This document shows, piece after piece, positions 23,758 to 33,397 of a DNA stretch of 64,000 nt (its first letter is position 1; each line of letters starts with the position of its first letter). Origin of the DNA: Bacteroidota bacterium (GTDB taxonomy: Bacteria > Bacteroidota > Bacteroidia > Chitinophagales > Chitinophagaceae); the NCBI GenBank assembly GCA_018266455.1, contig JAFEAJ010000041.1, positions 1 to 64,000 of the forward strand, given 5' to 3'. The notes under the pieces are model-generated. The model was not told the origin of the DNA. It saw only the letters and a program-made list of their open reading frames with translations, and ran no database searches. Both the position numbers and the translations under genes were made by a program.

Positions 23758-25779
23758 ATGGCCTTTAAATCTATTTGCCCAACCCTTTGTTTTTTGCTAT
23801 TGCTCCACAGCGCTGTTGCCCAGGACAAATCAAATGCTAAGTTCGGGAAAATAACCCCCGCCGATTTTGACCTTTCAAATTACAAATATGATTCTGGCGC
23901 TGCTGCTGTTGTCATTGCCGATGTGGGCAGCTCCTCCTTTGAAGGGAACAATAAAAGTTTTTTTTCGATTATTTTCAAGCATTATAAGCGGGTAAAAATA
24001 ATCAATAAGAACGGGTTTGATGTTGCAACCGTCGAAATCCCGCTGTATGCTGAGGGCGAGAACACGGAGAAACTGCAAAGCCTGAAAGCGGTAACGTATA
24101 ACCTGGAAAACGGCAAAGTAACAGAGGCCAAATTAGACCCTGCCTCTATTTTTACCGATCACACCAACAAGAAATGGGTCACTAAAAAGTTCACTTTCCC
24201 CGCAGTAAAAGAAGGTTCGATCATCGAATTTTCCTATACACAGTCTTCAGATTTCCTGTTCAACCTGCAGCCCTGGGAATTCCAGGGCGGGTACCCAAGG
24301 CTCTGGAGCGAATATGAAGTTTCCATACCCGAATATTTCAACTACGTAACGCTTACGCAGGGCTACCAGCCTTTTGCCATCAAATCAAAATCTTCGAAGG
24401 GCGGCCATTATTCAGTCCAGGTAGGCAACGCCACCCAGCGCTCCGAAACCGTTCAATTGGATGGGGTGGAATATGACCAGCGGTTCGTGATGAAAAACGT
24501 GCCCGCATTAAAGGAAGAGCATTTTACCACAACGCTCGCTAACCATATTTCAAAAATCGAATTTCAACTGGCCAGCATCAGCCTCCCTAACCAGGCCATA
24601 GAAGTTGTGATGGGAGACTGGGCCAAACTGTGCAAAACATTAATGGAGAGCGAGAAATTTGGAGTTGACATTGAAAAAAATAACGGTTGGCTCAGCGACG
24701 ACCTGAAAACGATCACTGCCGGGGCGAACAGCCAACTGGGAAAAGCCAGGAAAATATTTTCTTTTTTAAGGGATAACTTCACTTGCACTGACCACTCAAG
24801 GTTGCACATGGACAATAACTTAAAAACTGTTTTTAAAAATAAATCAGGCAATGATGCTGAAATTAATTTGCTGTTAACGGCCATGCTGAAACATGAAGGC
24901 ATACTTTCAGCACCGGTAATACTGAGCACCAGGGACCATGGCAAAACAAATGAAGTTTATCCATTGCTTGATCGCTTCAACTATGTTGTTTGTGCTGCCG
25001 AGCTTGACAGCAGCATCTACTATCTTGATGCAAGCGACCCGGGCCTTGGTTTCGGGCACCTGCCCCCATATTGTTACAACGGCCACGCAAGGCTGCTTGT
25101 TAACGGGATGGCACAGCCGGTATATTTTGATCCCGATTCTATAATGGAAAGAAAGGTAACTACAGTATTCATCAGCCCAAGTGAAAAACAAAAAGGAGCC
25201 ATAAACGGGAGCTTCAGCTCCGGGTTAGGATATTTCGAGTCGTACCTGTTGCGCAAAAAAATGAGCAGTAAATCTGAAAAAGGTTTTTTCAATGACATTA
25301 AGAGCGGTTATACCGGTGATGTCGAAATCATGAATGGCACTATTGATTCTTTAAAACAATTGGATAACCCGGCTACCCTGCGTTATGATTTTGAGTTCAG
25401 GGACCTGTTCACCGGCGACATTGTTTATTTCAGCCCAATGCTTTCTGAAGCTTATAAAGAAAACCCTTTTAAATCGGCAAGCAGGGAATACCCGGTTGAA
25501 ATGCCCTATGCCTCAGATGAAACCTATGTGTTTAGCATGGAAATCCCCAGCGATTATGTTGTTGATGAGGTGCCCAAATCGGCAAAGGTTTTATTAAATG
25601 ACACCGACGGTTTTTTTGAGTACCTTACGGCTAAAGACGACAACAGGGTGCAGCTCCGTTGCCGCATCAAATTGAATAAAGCCAATTTTTCCCCTGAGGA
25701 TTATGGTGCGCTCCGCGATTTTTTTGCTTATGTGGTAAAAAAGCAAAGTGAACAGGTTGTGTTCAAAAAGAAAAAATGA
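23758..25779 (+). CDS. DUF3857/transglutaminase-like exported protein (degenerate triad, copy 1)
   Basis: A 673-residue protein with a signal peptide (MAFKSICPTLCFLLLLHSAVAQ), then a DUF3857 beta domain (about 60-310), a transglutaminase-like core (about 320-440) and a DUF3858-type C-terminal domain. In the core the usual catalytic GDC is replaced by GNDAEIN, and the His position in FNH is Tyr (RFNYVV), while LDAS keeps the Asp. It is therefore probably not a protease/transglutaminase and may bind peptides or glycans. It is a close paralog of the next gene. Confidence 0.8.
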   Translation: MAFKSICPTLCFLLLLHSAVAQDKSNAKFGKITPADFDLSNYKYDSGAAAVVIADVGSSSFEGNNKSFFSIIFKHYKRVKIINKNGFDVATVEIPLYAEGENTEKLQSLKAVTYNLENGKVTEAKLDPASIFTDHTNKKWVTKKFTFPAVKEGSIIEFSYTQSSDFLFNLQPWEFQGGYPRLWSEYEVSIPEYFNYVTLTQGYQPFAIKSKSSKGGHYSVQVGNATQRSETVQLDGVEYDQRFVMKNVPALKEEHFTTTLANHISKIEFQLASISLPNQAIEVVMGDWAKLCKTLMESEKFGVDIEKNNGWLSDDLKTITAGANSQLGKARKIFSFLRDNFTCTDHSRLHMDNNLKTVFKNKSGNDAEINLLLTAMLKHEGILSAPVILSTRDHGKTNEVYPLLDRFNYVVCAAELDSSIYYLDASDPGLGFGHLPPYCYNGHARLLVNGMAQPVYFDPDSIMERKVTTVFISPSEKQKGAINGSFSSGLGYFESYLLRKKMSSKSEKGFFNDIKSGYTGDVEIMNGTIDSLKQLDNPATLRYDFEFRDLFTGDIVYFSPMLSEAYKENPFKSASREYPVEMPYASDETYVFSMEIPSDYVVDEVPKSAKVLLNDTDGFFEYLTAKDDNRVQLRCRIKLNKANFSPEDYGALRDFFAYVVKKQSEQVVFKKKK

Positions 25780-25826
25780 TAATTTGGTTATAAAAACCAT
25801 AGCCCTCTTATCTTATTCAAAAAATT

Positions 25827-27872
25827 ATGATCAAGAATGCGCCTTTCTTGTTAATGGCCATAACGGTGTTTGCTTTCCCCGGGATACGTGCCCAGGAGAA
25901 ACTGCCGGTTACGTTCGGAAAAGTAGGCCTTTCAGATTTTGCGATGCCCAAATCGGCGGTTATAGATAGTGAGGCCATGGCCGTTATTGTTGCGGACGTG
26001 GGCAACACAAGTTTCATTGGCAACCAGGAAGGGTGGTTTTCTTATGTTTTTAAAAGGAACACCCGAATAAAAATTGTGAATAAAAATGCGCTTGATGTGG
26101 GGCATGCAGTTGCTACGGTAGTGATCCCATTATATGTTAATGGGAATGTTGAAGAAAAACTTGATGCAGTAAACGCAGCTTCCTACAATTTTGATAACGG
26201 AAAAATTGAAGTGTCAAAAATCGATCCTAAAAATATTTTCACTGACAGGATCGATAAAAATCATACGGAAGTGAAATTTACAATTCCAGGAGCGAGGGAA
26301 GGTTCTATCATCGAATATTCCTATACCATTTTTTCAAGTTACATCTTTAACATACCTACCTGGGAATTTCAGAGCACAAAATACCCCTGCCTTTGGAGCC
26401 AGTATGAAATTACGATCCCCAACCTGTTAAGCTATATGCCGCTGCGACAGGGCGCAACCCCTTTTTACATTGACAAAAAATCGGAAGGGCATCAAAATTA
26501 CACCGTCAGGCAACATACGGATGAGGGCACGGGCGGTTTGGTAAACAATGAGCGCAGTTACAATGTGAGCGCTACCACCACCAGGCACCTCTGGGCAATG
26601 AAAGACATAGCACCGCTGATTGGCGATAGCTATATTTTTTCGCCCCGCGACGATATTGATAAAATCGAATTCCAGTTGTTTCAAACCTATGATGGCGAAT
26701 CAGTCCACGATGTGATGAATAGCTGGCAGAAAGCTACTGCTAAATTATTAGAAGACCAGGATTTTGGAGAGCCCATCCTTCCCGAAAATTTCAACCCTCG
26801 AGCAGGAATAGATACTGTTGGCGATAGCAAAACCGATATTGTTCAAAAAGCAAGGGATATTTATTATTATGTTCAAAAAAATTTTACATGCACCAATCAT
26901 TATGTTCCCCGTATCGTGACGTCGCTTTCGGACGTTATGAAAAAGAAAAGCGGCACAGTGGGCGAGATCAATTTATTGTTGATCGCTATGCTCCGTAAAA
27001 AAGCCATTCATGCCGATCCGGTTTTGCTGAGCACCCGGGAATTTGGGGTCAACTCACCTTATTATCCAGTTATGGACAGGCTGAATTACCTGGTTTGCCG
27101 GGTAAAGCTGCAAGGAGCCGTTTATTACCTGGATGCAGCAAGCCCGATACTTGGCTTTGGGAAGCTGGCAGAAAGCTGCTACAATGGGCACGCCCGTATT
27201 ATCTGTGATAGGGATTCCGCCTCCGTTTATTTTATGCCTGATTCCATCAGGGCCCCAAAATTTACAACCGTCTTAATTGTGAACGATGAAAAAGAAAAAG
27301 GGGCGATGAGCGGCAGCCTGACCTATGATCCGGGTTATTACGGGTCTGTTGCCATCAGGCAAAAAGGCGAACAGGAATATTTCAGGAACTTGCAAACCAT
27401 GTATGGCTCCGATATAAAAATATCTGGAACAGGGATTGATTCGCTGCAGCAACATGAGTTCCCGGTGAGCGTGCATTATTCATTCCGCTTTGTAAATGAT
27501 GCCAATGCCGATGTCATTTATTTTAGCCCGGTAATTGGCGAAGCGTATGAAACCAACCCATTCAAAGCGGTTGAGCGCAAATATCCCATTGAAATGAGCT
27601 ACCCAATTGATGAAACGTATGTGCTGAACATGGAGATACCTACAGGTTATGCTGTTGATGAGGTGCCTAAAGCTGTTCGGGTTGCATACAATGAAAATGA
27701 AGGCATTTTTGAGTATTTGAATCAAAAAAGCGAAAATAATGTTCAGCTTAGGCTGCACTTGAAATTGAACAAAGCTGTTTTCTATGCCGAAGAATACAGC
27801 TCCCTTCGCGAATTTTTTAGTTATGTGGTAAAAAAGGAAAGCGAGCAGATCGTGTTCAAAAAGAAAAAATAA
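25827..27872 (+). CDS. DUF3857/transglutaminase-like exported protein (degenerate triad, copy 2)
   Basis: A 681-residue tandem paralog of the preceding gene, with signal peptide (MIKNAPFLLMAITVFAFPGIRAQ) and the same three-domain layout. The catalytic Cys is again absent (SGTVGEINLLL) and the His position is Tyr (RLNYLV), while YYLDAAS keeps Asp. Both copies end with near-identical SEQVVFKKKK/SEQIVFKKKK tails, so the duplication is recent. Located 47 bases downstream of copy 1, probably one operon. Confidence 0.8.
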   Translation: MIKNAPFLLMAITVFAFPGIRAQEKLPVTFGKVGLSDFAMPKSAVIDSEAMAVIVADVGNTSFIGNQEGWFSYVFKRNTRIKIVNKNALDVGHAVATVVIPLYVNGNVEEKLDAVNAASYNFDNGKIEVSKIDPKNIFTDRIDKNHTEVKFTIPGAREGSIIEYSYTIFSSYIFNIPTWEFQSTKYPCLWSQYEITIPNLLSYMPLRQGATPFYIDKKSEGHQNYTVRQHTDEGTGGLVNNERSYNVSATTTRHLWAMKDIAPLIGDSYIFSPRDDIDKIEFQLFQTYDGESVHDVMNSWQKATAKLLEDQDFGEPILPENFNPRAGIDTVGDSKTDIVQKARDIYYYVQKNFTCTNHYVPRIVTSLSDVMKKKSGTVGEINLLLIAMLRKKAIHADPVLLSTREFGVNSPYYPVMDRLNYLVCRVKLQGAVYYLDAASPILGFGKLAESCYNGHARIICDRDSASVYFMPDSIRAPKFTTVLIVNDEKEKGAMSGSLTYDPGYYGSVAIRQKGEQEYFRNLQTMYGSDIKISGTGIDSLQQHEFPVSVHYSFRFVNDANADVIYFSPVIGEAYETNPFKAVERKYPIEMSYPIDETYVLNMEIPTGYAVDEVPKAVRVAYNENEGIFEYLNQKSENNVQLRLHLKLNKAVFYAEEYSSLREFFSYVVKKESEQIVFKKKK

Positions 27873-27876
27873 TTTT

Positions 27877-29787
27877 ATGGAGATGCGGTTAAAAAAGATT
27901 TTTTTCTCATGTGTGCTGATGAGTCCCTTTTTTTTGCTGGCACAACATTTTAATGCAGCCGAAATACCTGATTCGTTAAAGAAAAATGCAAACCTTGTTA
28001 CCCGGTACGAAGAAGAAACCATTGAAATAAAGTCGCCCGGGAAAGCCATCTCGCATGAGCGCCATGTTTACACCATTTTGAATGAAGAAGGGGATTATTA
28101 TGCCAGGTACAGGAGCAGGTACGACAAGTTTACAAGCATAAGCAACATTTCGGGCAGGCTTTATGATGCCGGCGGAAAGGAACTGAAGCACGTGAAAAAA
28201 AAAGATATGGATGATGTGAGCGGAACAGGCGACGAAAGCTTAATGAGCGATACCCGGTACAAAGTAAACGATTTCTATTGCCGCAGTTACCCATACACTG
28301 TGGACTATGAAGAAGATGATGAAATCAATGGCATTCTTTATTTACCAGCCTGGGTGGCCCAGGGGATCAATGGCGCGGCTGTGGAAGATACAAAATTTGT
28401 GGTCATTGCGCCTAAAGATTATGTGCTGCGCTATAAGCCGGTCAATTGTTCATTTCAACCTATTGTTACCGAAAATGCAGGCAAAAAAATGTATACCTGG
28501 GAGATGAAGGGCCTGCCTGCAAAACAACGAGAGCCTTTGGCTCCTCCTGATGACATGATCCTGCCTTACGTCATGATCGCTCCATCTGATTTTGAAGCCG
28601 AAGGATATACAGGGAACATGAACACATGGGAAGATTATGGAAAATTTATGTACAATCTCGCAAAAGGCAGGGATGCTTTGCCAGGCGATATAAAAATGAA
28701 AGTTCATGAGCTTACTGATGGGCTAAAAAATCCGAAAGAAAAAATCAACGTGCTTTATGGGTTCATGCAAAAAAACACGCATTATATAAGCATTCAGCTT
28801 GGTATTGGCGGATGGCAGCCTTTCGATGCCTCTTATGTTGCCGCCAAACGCTATGGCGATTGCAAGGCGCTATCAAACTTCATGGTTGCCTTGTTAAAAG
28901 AAGCAGGAGTTGTTGCCAAAACGGTTGAAATCCGCGCAGGCGAAAACGCGGCTCCAATAGTGAACGATTTTCCCTCTCTTCAGTTTAACCACAGGATCGC
29001 ATGCGTTCCTGTGCAGAACGATACTGTTTGGCTCGAATGTACAAGCCAAACCCTTCCCGCAGGCTATTTGAGCAGCTTTACGGCAGACCGCAGTGCTTTA
29101 TTATTTGATGAAAATGGCGGTAAAATTGTTCGCACTCCCAAGTACGGCATTAATGACAACATTACAACAACAAAGGTTATTGCTAACGTAGACATCAACG
29201 GCAACTTATCTGCTAAGATCAATGCGAGATACAGCGGGGAGCAGCAGGATATTCTTGAGCAGTATATCAATGGGCTTTCAAAAGATAAAATGCTGGAACG
29301 CCTGAAAAGCGAGATCGATTTGCCAACTTACGACATTGTAAATTTCAACTACGCACAAAATAAAGAGATGTTGCCGCCTTATGTAGATGAAACAGTTGAG
29401 CTCACGGCCTCGAATTATGCGCAGGCAAGCGGGAAACGTTTGTTTATTATTCCTGATATTTATACAAGGTCGAACAGGAAATTGAAAAATGACGAAGACA
29501 GGAGATATGGTATAGAACTGAAAAAAGAATACAGGCTGATTGATACGGTTGAAATTGTGGTCCCGCCAGGATTCGAACCTGAGGCCTTGCCTAAGGACAT
29601 AAAGATAGATTCGAAATTTGGCAGATATATGGCATCAGTAAAAGTGGCCGGAGATAAGATTTTGTACTATCGCCTCCAGGAACAATACAGCGGCACTTTT
29701 CCGCCTTCAGATTATGCTTTGCTGGTGAAATTTTATGAAGACATCTACAAAGCTGACCGCGCAAAGGTGGTGCTGGTGAAACAATAA
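27877..29787 (+). CDS. DUF3857/transglutaminase-like exported protein with intact Cys-His motif (copy 3)
   Basis: A 636-residue relative starting 4 bases after copy 2. It has a signal peptide (about 22 residues), DUF3857 domain, and a transglutaminase core with the canonical RYGDCKALSNFM (catalytic Cys), LQFNHRIAC (His) and WLECTSQ (acidic residue in the Asp position). This member therefore keeps a plausible catalytic triad, unlike its two neighbours. It is less similar to copies 1 and 2 than they are to each other. The trio looks like one active and two inactive paralogs of unknown substrate. Confidence 0.82.
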   Translation: MEMRLKKIFFSCVLMSPFFLLAQHFNAAEIPDSLKKNANLVTRYEEETIEIKSPGKAISHERHVYTILNEEGDYYARYRSRYDKFTSISNISGRLYDAGGKELKHVKKKDMDDVSGTGDESLMSDTRYKVNDFYCRSYPYTVDYEEDDEINGILYLPAWVAQGINGAAVEDTKFVVIAPKDYVLRYKPVNCSFQPIVTENAGKKMYTWEMKGLPAKQREPLAPPDDMILPYVMIAPSDFEAEGYTGNMNTWEDYGKFMYNLAKGRDALPGDIKMKVHELTDGLKNPKEKINVLYGFMQKNTHYISIQLGIGGWQPFDASYVAAKRYGDCKALSNFMVALLKEAGVVAKTVEIRAGENAAPIVNDFPSLQFNHRIACVPVQNDTVWLECTSQTLPAGYLSSFTADRSALLFDENGGKIVRTPKYGINDNITTTKVIANVDINGNLSAKINARYSGEQQDILEQYINGLSKDKMLERLKSEIDLPTYDIVNFNYAQNKEMLPPYVDETVELTASNYAQASGKRLFIIPDIYTRSNRKLKNDEDRRYGIELKKEYRLIDTVEIVVPPGFEPEALPKDIKIDSKFGRYMASVKVAGDKILYYRLQEQYSGTFPPSDYALLVKFYEDIYKADRAKVVLVKQ

Positions 29788-29855
29788 AATAGCGGGCCCA
29801 ATGAGGAAGGCTAAAGAAAAATATTCCAAAAGCAGCAGCAATTGATCACCGCCGC

Positions 29856-30200
29856 TCATTTTCCATACTCCAAATGCAGCCTGTGAAAAAAGCGATGGAT
29901 CGCGGGGGCAAGGATAAAGCCAATATTTGTTATAAAAACCACGCCACTGAACAATGCATAAAAAGAAGAGAACCATTTCCCGCTGTCCGTCTTAATGTCT
30001 ACAACAGGCCCCATCCCGCTTAAGATCATGGAAGCATTGTGCAACGAATCAAGCCACTCGATATTTGCGGTGTAATGATAGCCTGCCACCCCAATCATCA
30101 GGCACAAAAAAATAATCGCTACTCCGGCAACAAGGCTTTTCATCATGCGCCTATAATACACTTTTTTTGTGGCGAGCGGCTGGTGTTTGTGTTCGTACAT
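29856..30200 (-). CDS. Small integral membrane protein
   Basis: A 114-residue protein with an N-terminal membrane helix (about 26-45, LVAGVAIIFLCLMIGVAGY) and a second hydrophobic segment (FSSFYALFSGVVFITNIGFILAP), with a loop LHNASMILSGMGPV between them. The helix-loop-helix layout with GMGP recalls two-helix potassium-channel-type pores, but the selectivity sequence TVGYG is not present, so this is a weak guess. Convergent with the DUF3857 operon. Confidence 0.55.
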   Translation of the reverse strand: MYEHKHQPLATKKVYYRRMMKSLVAGVAIIFLCLMIGVAGYHYTANIEWLDSLHNASMILSGMGPVVDIKTDSGKWFSSFYALFSGVVFITNIGFILAPAIHRFFHRLHLEYGK

Positions 30201-30292
30201 AATAATGATTTATAAATATAAAAATAGCGAGTTTTATATTCGCCATGGAATGTTGGCTTGACAATAATTTTATTAATTTGCCAGCTTAATAT

Positions 30293-31792
30293 TTGCCATT
30301 GAAATTTTTATTGGGATTTGATATTGGCTCTTCATCAGTAAAAGCTGCGCTGGTTGATGCAGCCACAGGCAAAATTGCTGCTTCGGCATTTTCCCCATCT
30401 TCTGAAATGGAAATCATTTCTGTGAAACCTGGTTTTGCAGAGCAGCATCCCGAAAAGTGGTGGCAGGAGTTGCTCCATGCCACTGATAAACTAAAACAAT
30501 CAGCTCCTTTTGAGCCTGGTGAAATAATCGCCATTGGCATTTCCTACCAGATGCATGGACTGGTATGTGTTGATAAAAACCTGCAACCCTTGCGCCCTGC
30601 TATTATTTGGTGCGATAGCCGGGCAGTGGGCTATGGTGATAAGGCGTTTGCCGATTTGGGCCGGGAATTCTGCCTCGAAAACTTTCTTAATTCACCGGGG
30701 AATTTCACGGCTTCCAAATTAAAATGGGTTAAAGAAAATGAACCTGATGTTTATTCAAAGATTTACAAGATCATGTTGCCCGGCGATTATATTGCCATGA
30801 AATTAACGGGCATCCCAGCCACTACCGTTTCCGGCCTGTCTGAAGGGATTTTATGGAATTATCAAAGCCAATCGGTATCGAAAGTCCTGCTCAATTATTA
30901 TCAGATCGATGAGCAGCTTTTGCCACCTGTTGTCCCCACTTTTGGCGAACAGGGCAGGGTATGCGCTCATGCAGCTGAAACCTTAGGAGTTGCAAAAGGA
31001 ACGCCCGTTTGTTATCGTGCCGGCGATCAGCCGAACAATGCCTATTCGCTAAAAGTGCTGGAGCCGGGCGAAATTGCTGCTACTGCCGGTACTTCTGGCG
31101 TAGTATATGGCATTACTGATCAAGCTGAATACGATCTGCAATCACGGGTAAACACATTTGTGCATGTCAATAATACAGACAGGGAAAAACGTTATGGCAT
31201 ACTATTGTGTGTGAATGGAGCAGGGATCTTAAACAGTTGGATCCAAAAAAACTTTTTTAGCGGATTAACATATAGAGAAATAAATGATGAAGCAGCAAAG
31301 ATTTCCATAGGTGCAGAAGGGTTGCAGTTTTTTCCGTTTGGCAACGGTGCGGAAAGAGTGCTTGCCAATAAAAACATTGCTGCAAATTTGAAAGGCTTGC
31401 AATTTAACACGCATACCCGAGCGCATGTAGCCCGCGCAGCACAGGAAGGGATTGTATTTGCGCTGAATTTTGGCATGGAAATCATGAAAGGGATGGGAAT
31501 GGAATTAAAAACTGTTCGTGCCGGCCATGCGAACCTGTTTTTAAGCGGGGTGTTTGCGCAAACTTTTTCCAACGTTTCTAATTGTGAAATAGAACTGTAC
31601 AATACTGATGGGGCTGTTGGTGCTGCAAGGGCAGCAGGAGCAGGGGCAGGCCATTATAAAAATTTTAGCGAAAGCTTTCATGGCATGGAGATGGTAAGAA
31701 AAATGGAGCCTGAGCAAAAAGTTATTCAGCAAACGAATGAAACCTATCAAAATTGGAAAGAAGAATTAAAAAAAATGCTTGCAAATGCTTAA
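30293..31792 (+). CDS. xylB: Xylulokinase
   Basis: A 499-residue FGGY-family kinase that phosphorylates D-xylulose with ATP. It has the N-terminal phosphate motif LGFDIGSSSVKAALVD, QMHG in IGISYQMHGLV, WCDSRA, and the catalytic Asp in CYRAGDQPNNAY. The frame begins with TTG (30293, or the next TTG 30299), because no ATG occurs before residue 40 and the conserved motif starts at residue 7. xylA follows on the same strand after a repeat element, so this is a xylose catabolic pair. Confidence 0.93.
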   Translation: MPLKFLLGFDIGSSSVKAALVDAATGKIAASAFSPSSEMEIISVKPGFAEQHPEKWWQELLHATDKLKQSAPFEPGEIIAIGISYQMHGLVCVDKNLQPLRPAIIWCDSRAVGYGDKAFADLGREFCLENFLNSPGNFTASKLKWVKENEPDVYSKIYKIMLPGDYIAMKLTGIPATTVSGLSEGILWNYQSQSVSKVLLNYYQIDEQLLPPVVPTFGEQGRVCAHAAETLGVAKGTPVCYRAGDQPNNAYSLKVLEPGEIAATAGTSGVVYGITDQAEYDLQSRVNTFVHVNNTDREKRYGILLCVNGAGILNSWIQKNFFSGLTYREINDEAAKISIGAEGLQFFPFGNGAERVLANKNIAANLKGLQFNTHTRAHVARAAQEGIVFALNFGMEIMKGMGMELKTVRAGHANLFLSGVFAQTFSNVSNCEIELYNTDGAVGAARAAGAGAGHYKNFSESFHGMEMVRKMEPEQKVIQQTNETYQNWKEELKKMLANA

Positions 31793-31834
31793 AATCTGTT
31801 TAAAAATGATTGTTGAAAAACCCGCAGGCACAAT

Positions 31835-31893
31835 CTTTTCAAAAGCTCATACAGGATTACCCGATTTATTGTCTATTATAAACTTCGGAAAAG
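31835..31893. repeat. 59-bp inverted-repeat element (copy 1) between xylB and xylA
   Basis: CTTTTCAAAAGCT (31835-31847) and AACTTCGGAAAAG (31881-31893) form imperfect 13-bp terminal inverted repeats. The unit has exactly the same 59-bp length as a better-preserved copy at 45703-45761, with most interior bases shared. The size and symmetry suggest a MITE-like or REP-like element, or an RNA hairpin. An overlapping open frame here (31779-31997) is not convincing as a gene. Confidence 0.65.
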
Positions 31894-31960
31894 TTGAACC
31901 GATGTTCTATGAAATTCTTGAAATCATTTTTTTACTGCTTCTTAGCATAAAGAGGAAACA

Positions 31961-31968
31961 TACATTTG
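31961..31968 (+). promoter_or_regulatory. Possible Bacteroidota -7 promoter element before xylA
   Basis: TACATTTG matches the Bacteroidota -7 consensus TAnnTTTG and lies 26 bases before the xylA start codon. The -33 TTTG element is not clear. It would give xylA its own promoter just downstream of the repeat element. Confidence 0.3.
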
Positions 31969-31993
31969 ATCTCTTACAATTAAAACCAGGAAT

Positions 31994-33322
31994 ATGAGCA
32001 TTGTTACCGGTAGCAAAGAATTTTTTAAAGGCATTGGGCAGGTTAAATATGAAGGCCCTCGGTCAGATAACCCTCTTGCATACAAATGGTATGATGAGAA
32101 TAAAATGGTGGCAGGAAAAACATTGAAGGAGCATCTGCGGTTTGCCGTTTGTTACTGGCATACCTTCTGCAACACCGGTGGCGACCCTTTCGGGCCAGGC
32201 ACAAAAAATTTTGCCTGGAACAAATCTGATGATGCCATACAACGTGCTAAGGACAAGATGGATGCGGCTTTTGAATTCATTACCAAACTGGGCGTGCCCT
32301 ACTATTGCTTTCACGATGTGGATTTGATTGATGAAGGGGCTACGATCAGCGAGTATGAAAGCCGCATGCATATCATTGTGGATTATGCAAAACAAAAGCA
32401 GGCCGCAGGCGGTGTTAAATTGTTGTGGGGCACTGCAAATGTTTTTTCCAATCCCCGCTACATGAACGGTGCTTCTACAAACCCTGATTTTGCAGCCGTA
32501 GCTTATGCCGGCACACAAATTAAAAATGCGATGGATGCCACTATTGCGCTTGGCGGAGAGAACTATGTTTTTTGGGGAGGGAGAGAAGGCTACATGAGCC
32601 TGCTGAACACGAACATGAAAAGAGAGATTGACCACCTTGCCAAATTTCTTTCCCTCTCCAGGGATTATGCGCGCAGGCAGGGTTTTAATGGCACATTTTT
32701 TATCGAGCCCAAACCCTGCGAGCCTACCAAGCACCAATACGACTATGATGCGGCAACTGTTATTGGGTTCCTTCGGCATTATGGGCTTGACAAAGATTTT
32801 AAATTGAATATTGAAGTGAACCACGCTACCCTGGCCGGCCACACTTTTCAGCATGAGCTGCAAACAGCCGCTGATGCAGGCCTGCTGGGCAGTATTGATG
32901 CCAACAGGGGCGATCATCAAAATGGATGGGACACCGATCAGTTCCCCATCAACCTGAATGAACTTATTGAATCGGCCCTCATCATCCTGGAAAGCGGAGG
33001 GTTTGGCGGAGGAGGCGTGAACTTTGATGCAAAGACAAGAAGGAATTCGACCGATCTGGAAGATATTTTTTTGGCACATATCGGCGGGATGGATGCATTT
33101 GCCCGTGCGTTCCTCATTGCTGAAAAAATTTTGCAGCTATCACCTTATAAAAAATTCCGAAAAGACCGATACGCATCATTTGACAGTGGCAAAGGAAAAG
33201 ATTTTGAAGACGGGAAGTTAAGCCTGGAAGATTTGAGGGCATTTGCTATTGCCAATGGCGAACCCAAACAAACCAGTGGAAAACAGGAATGGCTGGAAAA
33301 TATGATCAACGACTACATTTGA
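31994..33322 (+). CDS. xylA: Xylose isomerase
   Basis: A 442-residue metal-dependent isomerase converting D-xylose to D-xylulose, which XylB then phosphorylates. Active-site features are visible: CFHDVDL (catalytic His and Asp), [44 protein letters not shown] and [17 protein letters not shown], which hold the two divalent metals. Length is normal for the class II enzymes common in Bacteroidota. No xylose transporter or regulator is adjacent. Confidence 0.97.
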   Translation: MSIVTGSKEFFKGIGQVKYEGPRSDNPLAYKWYDENKMVAGKTLKEHLRFAVCYWHTFCNTGGDPFGPGTKNFAWNKSDDAIQRAKDKMDAAFEFITKLGVPYYCFHDVDLIDEGATISEYESRMHIIVDYAKQKQAAGGVKLLWGTANVFSNPRYMNGASTNPDFAAVAYAGTQIKNAMDATIALGGENYVFWGGREGYMSLLNTNMKREIDHLAKFLSLSRDYARRQGFNGTFFIEPKPCEPTKHQYDYDAATVIGFLRHYGLDKDFKLNIEVNHATLAGHTFQHELQTAADAGLLGSIDANRGDHQNGWDTDQFPINLNELIESALIILESGGFGGGGVNFDAKTRRNSTDLEDIFLAHIGGMDAFARAFLIAEKILQLSPYKKFRKDRYASFDSGKGKDFEDGKLSLEDLRAFAIANGEPKQTSGKQEWLENMINDYI

Positions 33323-33369
33323 AAGCACACGATCAATGCGTGTTGCTAAAAGGCATGATGTCAATTTGC

Positions 33370-33397
33370 AAAAGCAGGAGCTTTGTTCCTGCTTTTT
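33370..33397. terminator. Bidirectional terminator between xylA and the subtilase gene
   Basis: AAAAGCAGGA (33370-33379) pairs with TCCTGCTTTT (33387-33396) around a 7-nt loop, with T-runs on one side and A-runs on the other. It lies between two convergent genes, so it can end transcripts from both directions. The protease stop codon overlaps its right edge. Confidence 0.7.

Noticed and set aside
31779-31997. 72-codon ORF between xylB and xylA
   Set aside because: It spans the 59-bp inverted-repeat element and overlaps both flanking genes. The repeat copy at 45703 does not keep the frame.
32063-33079. Minus-strand ORF of 338 codons inside xylA
   Set aside because: It lies wholly antisense to a strongly conserved xylose isomerase. 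Its length is explained by codon use of the real gene.
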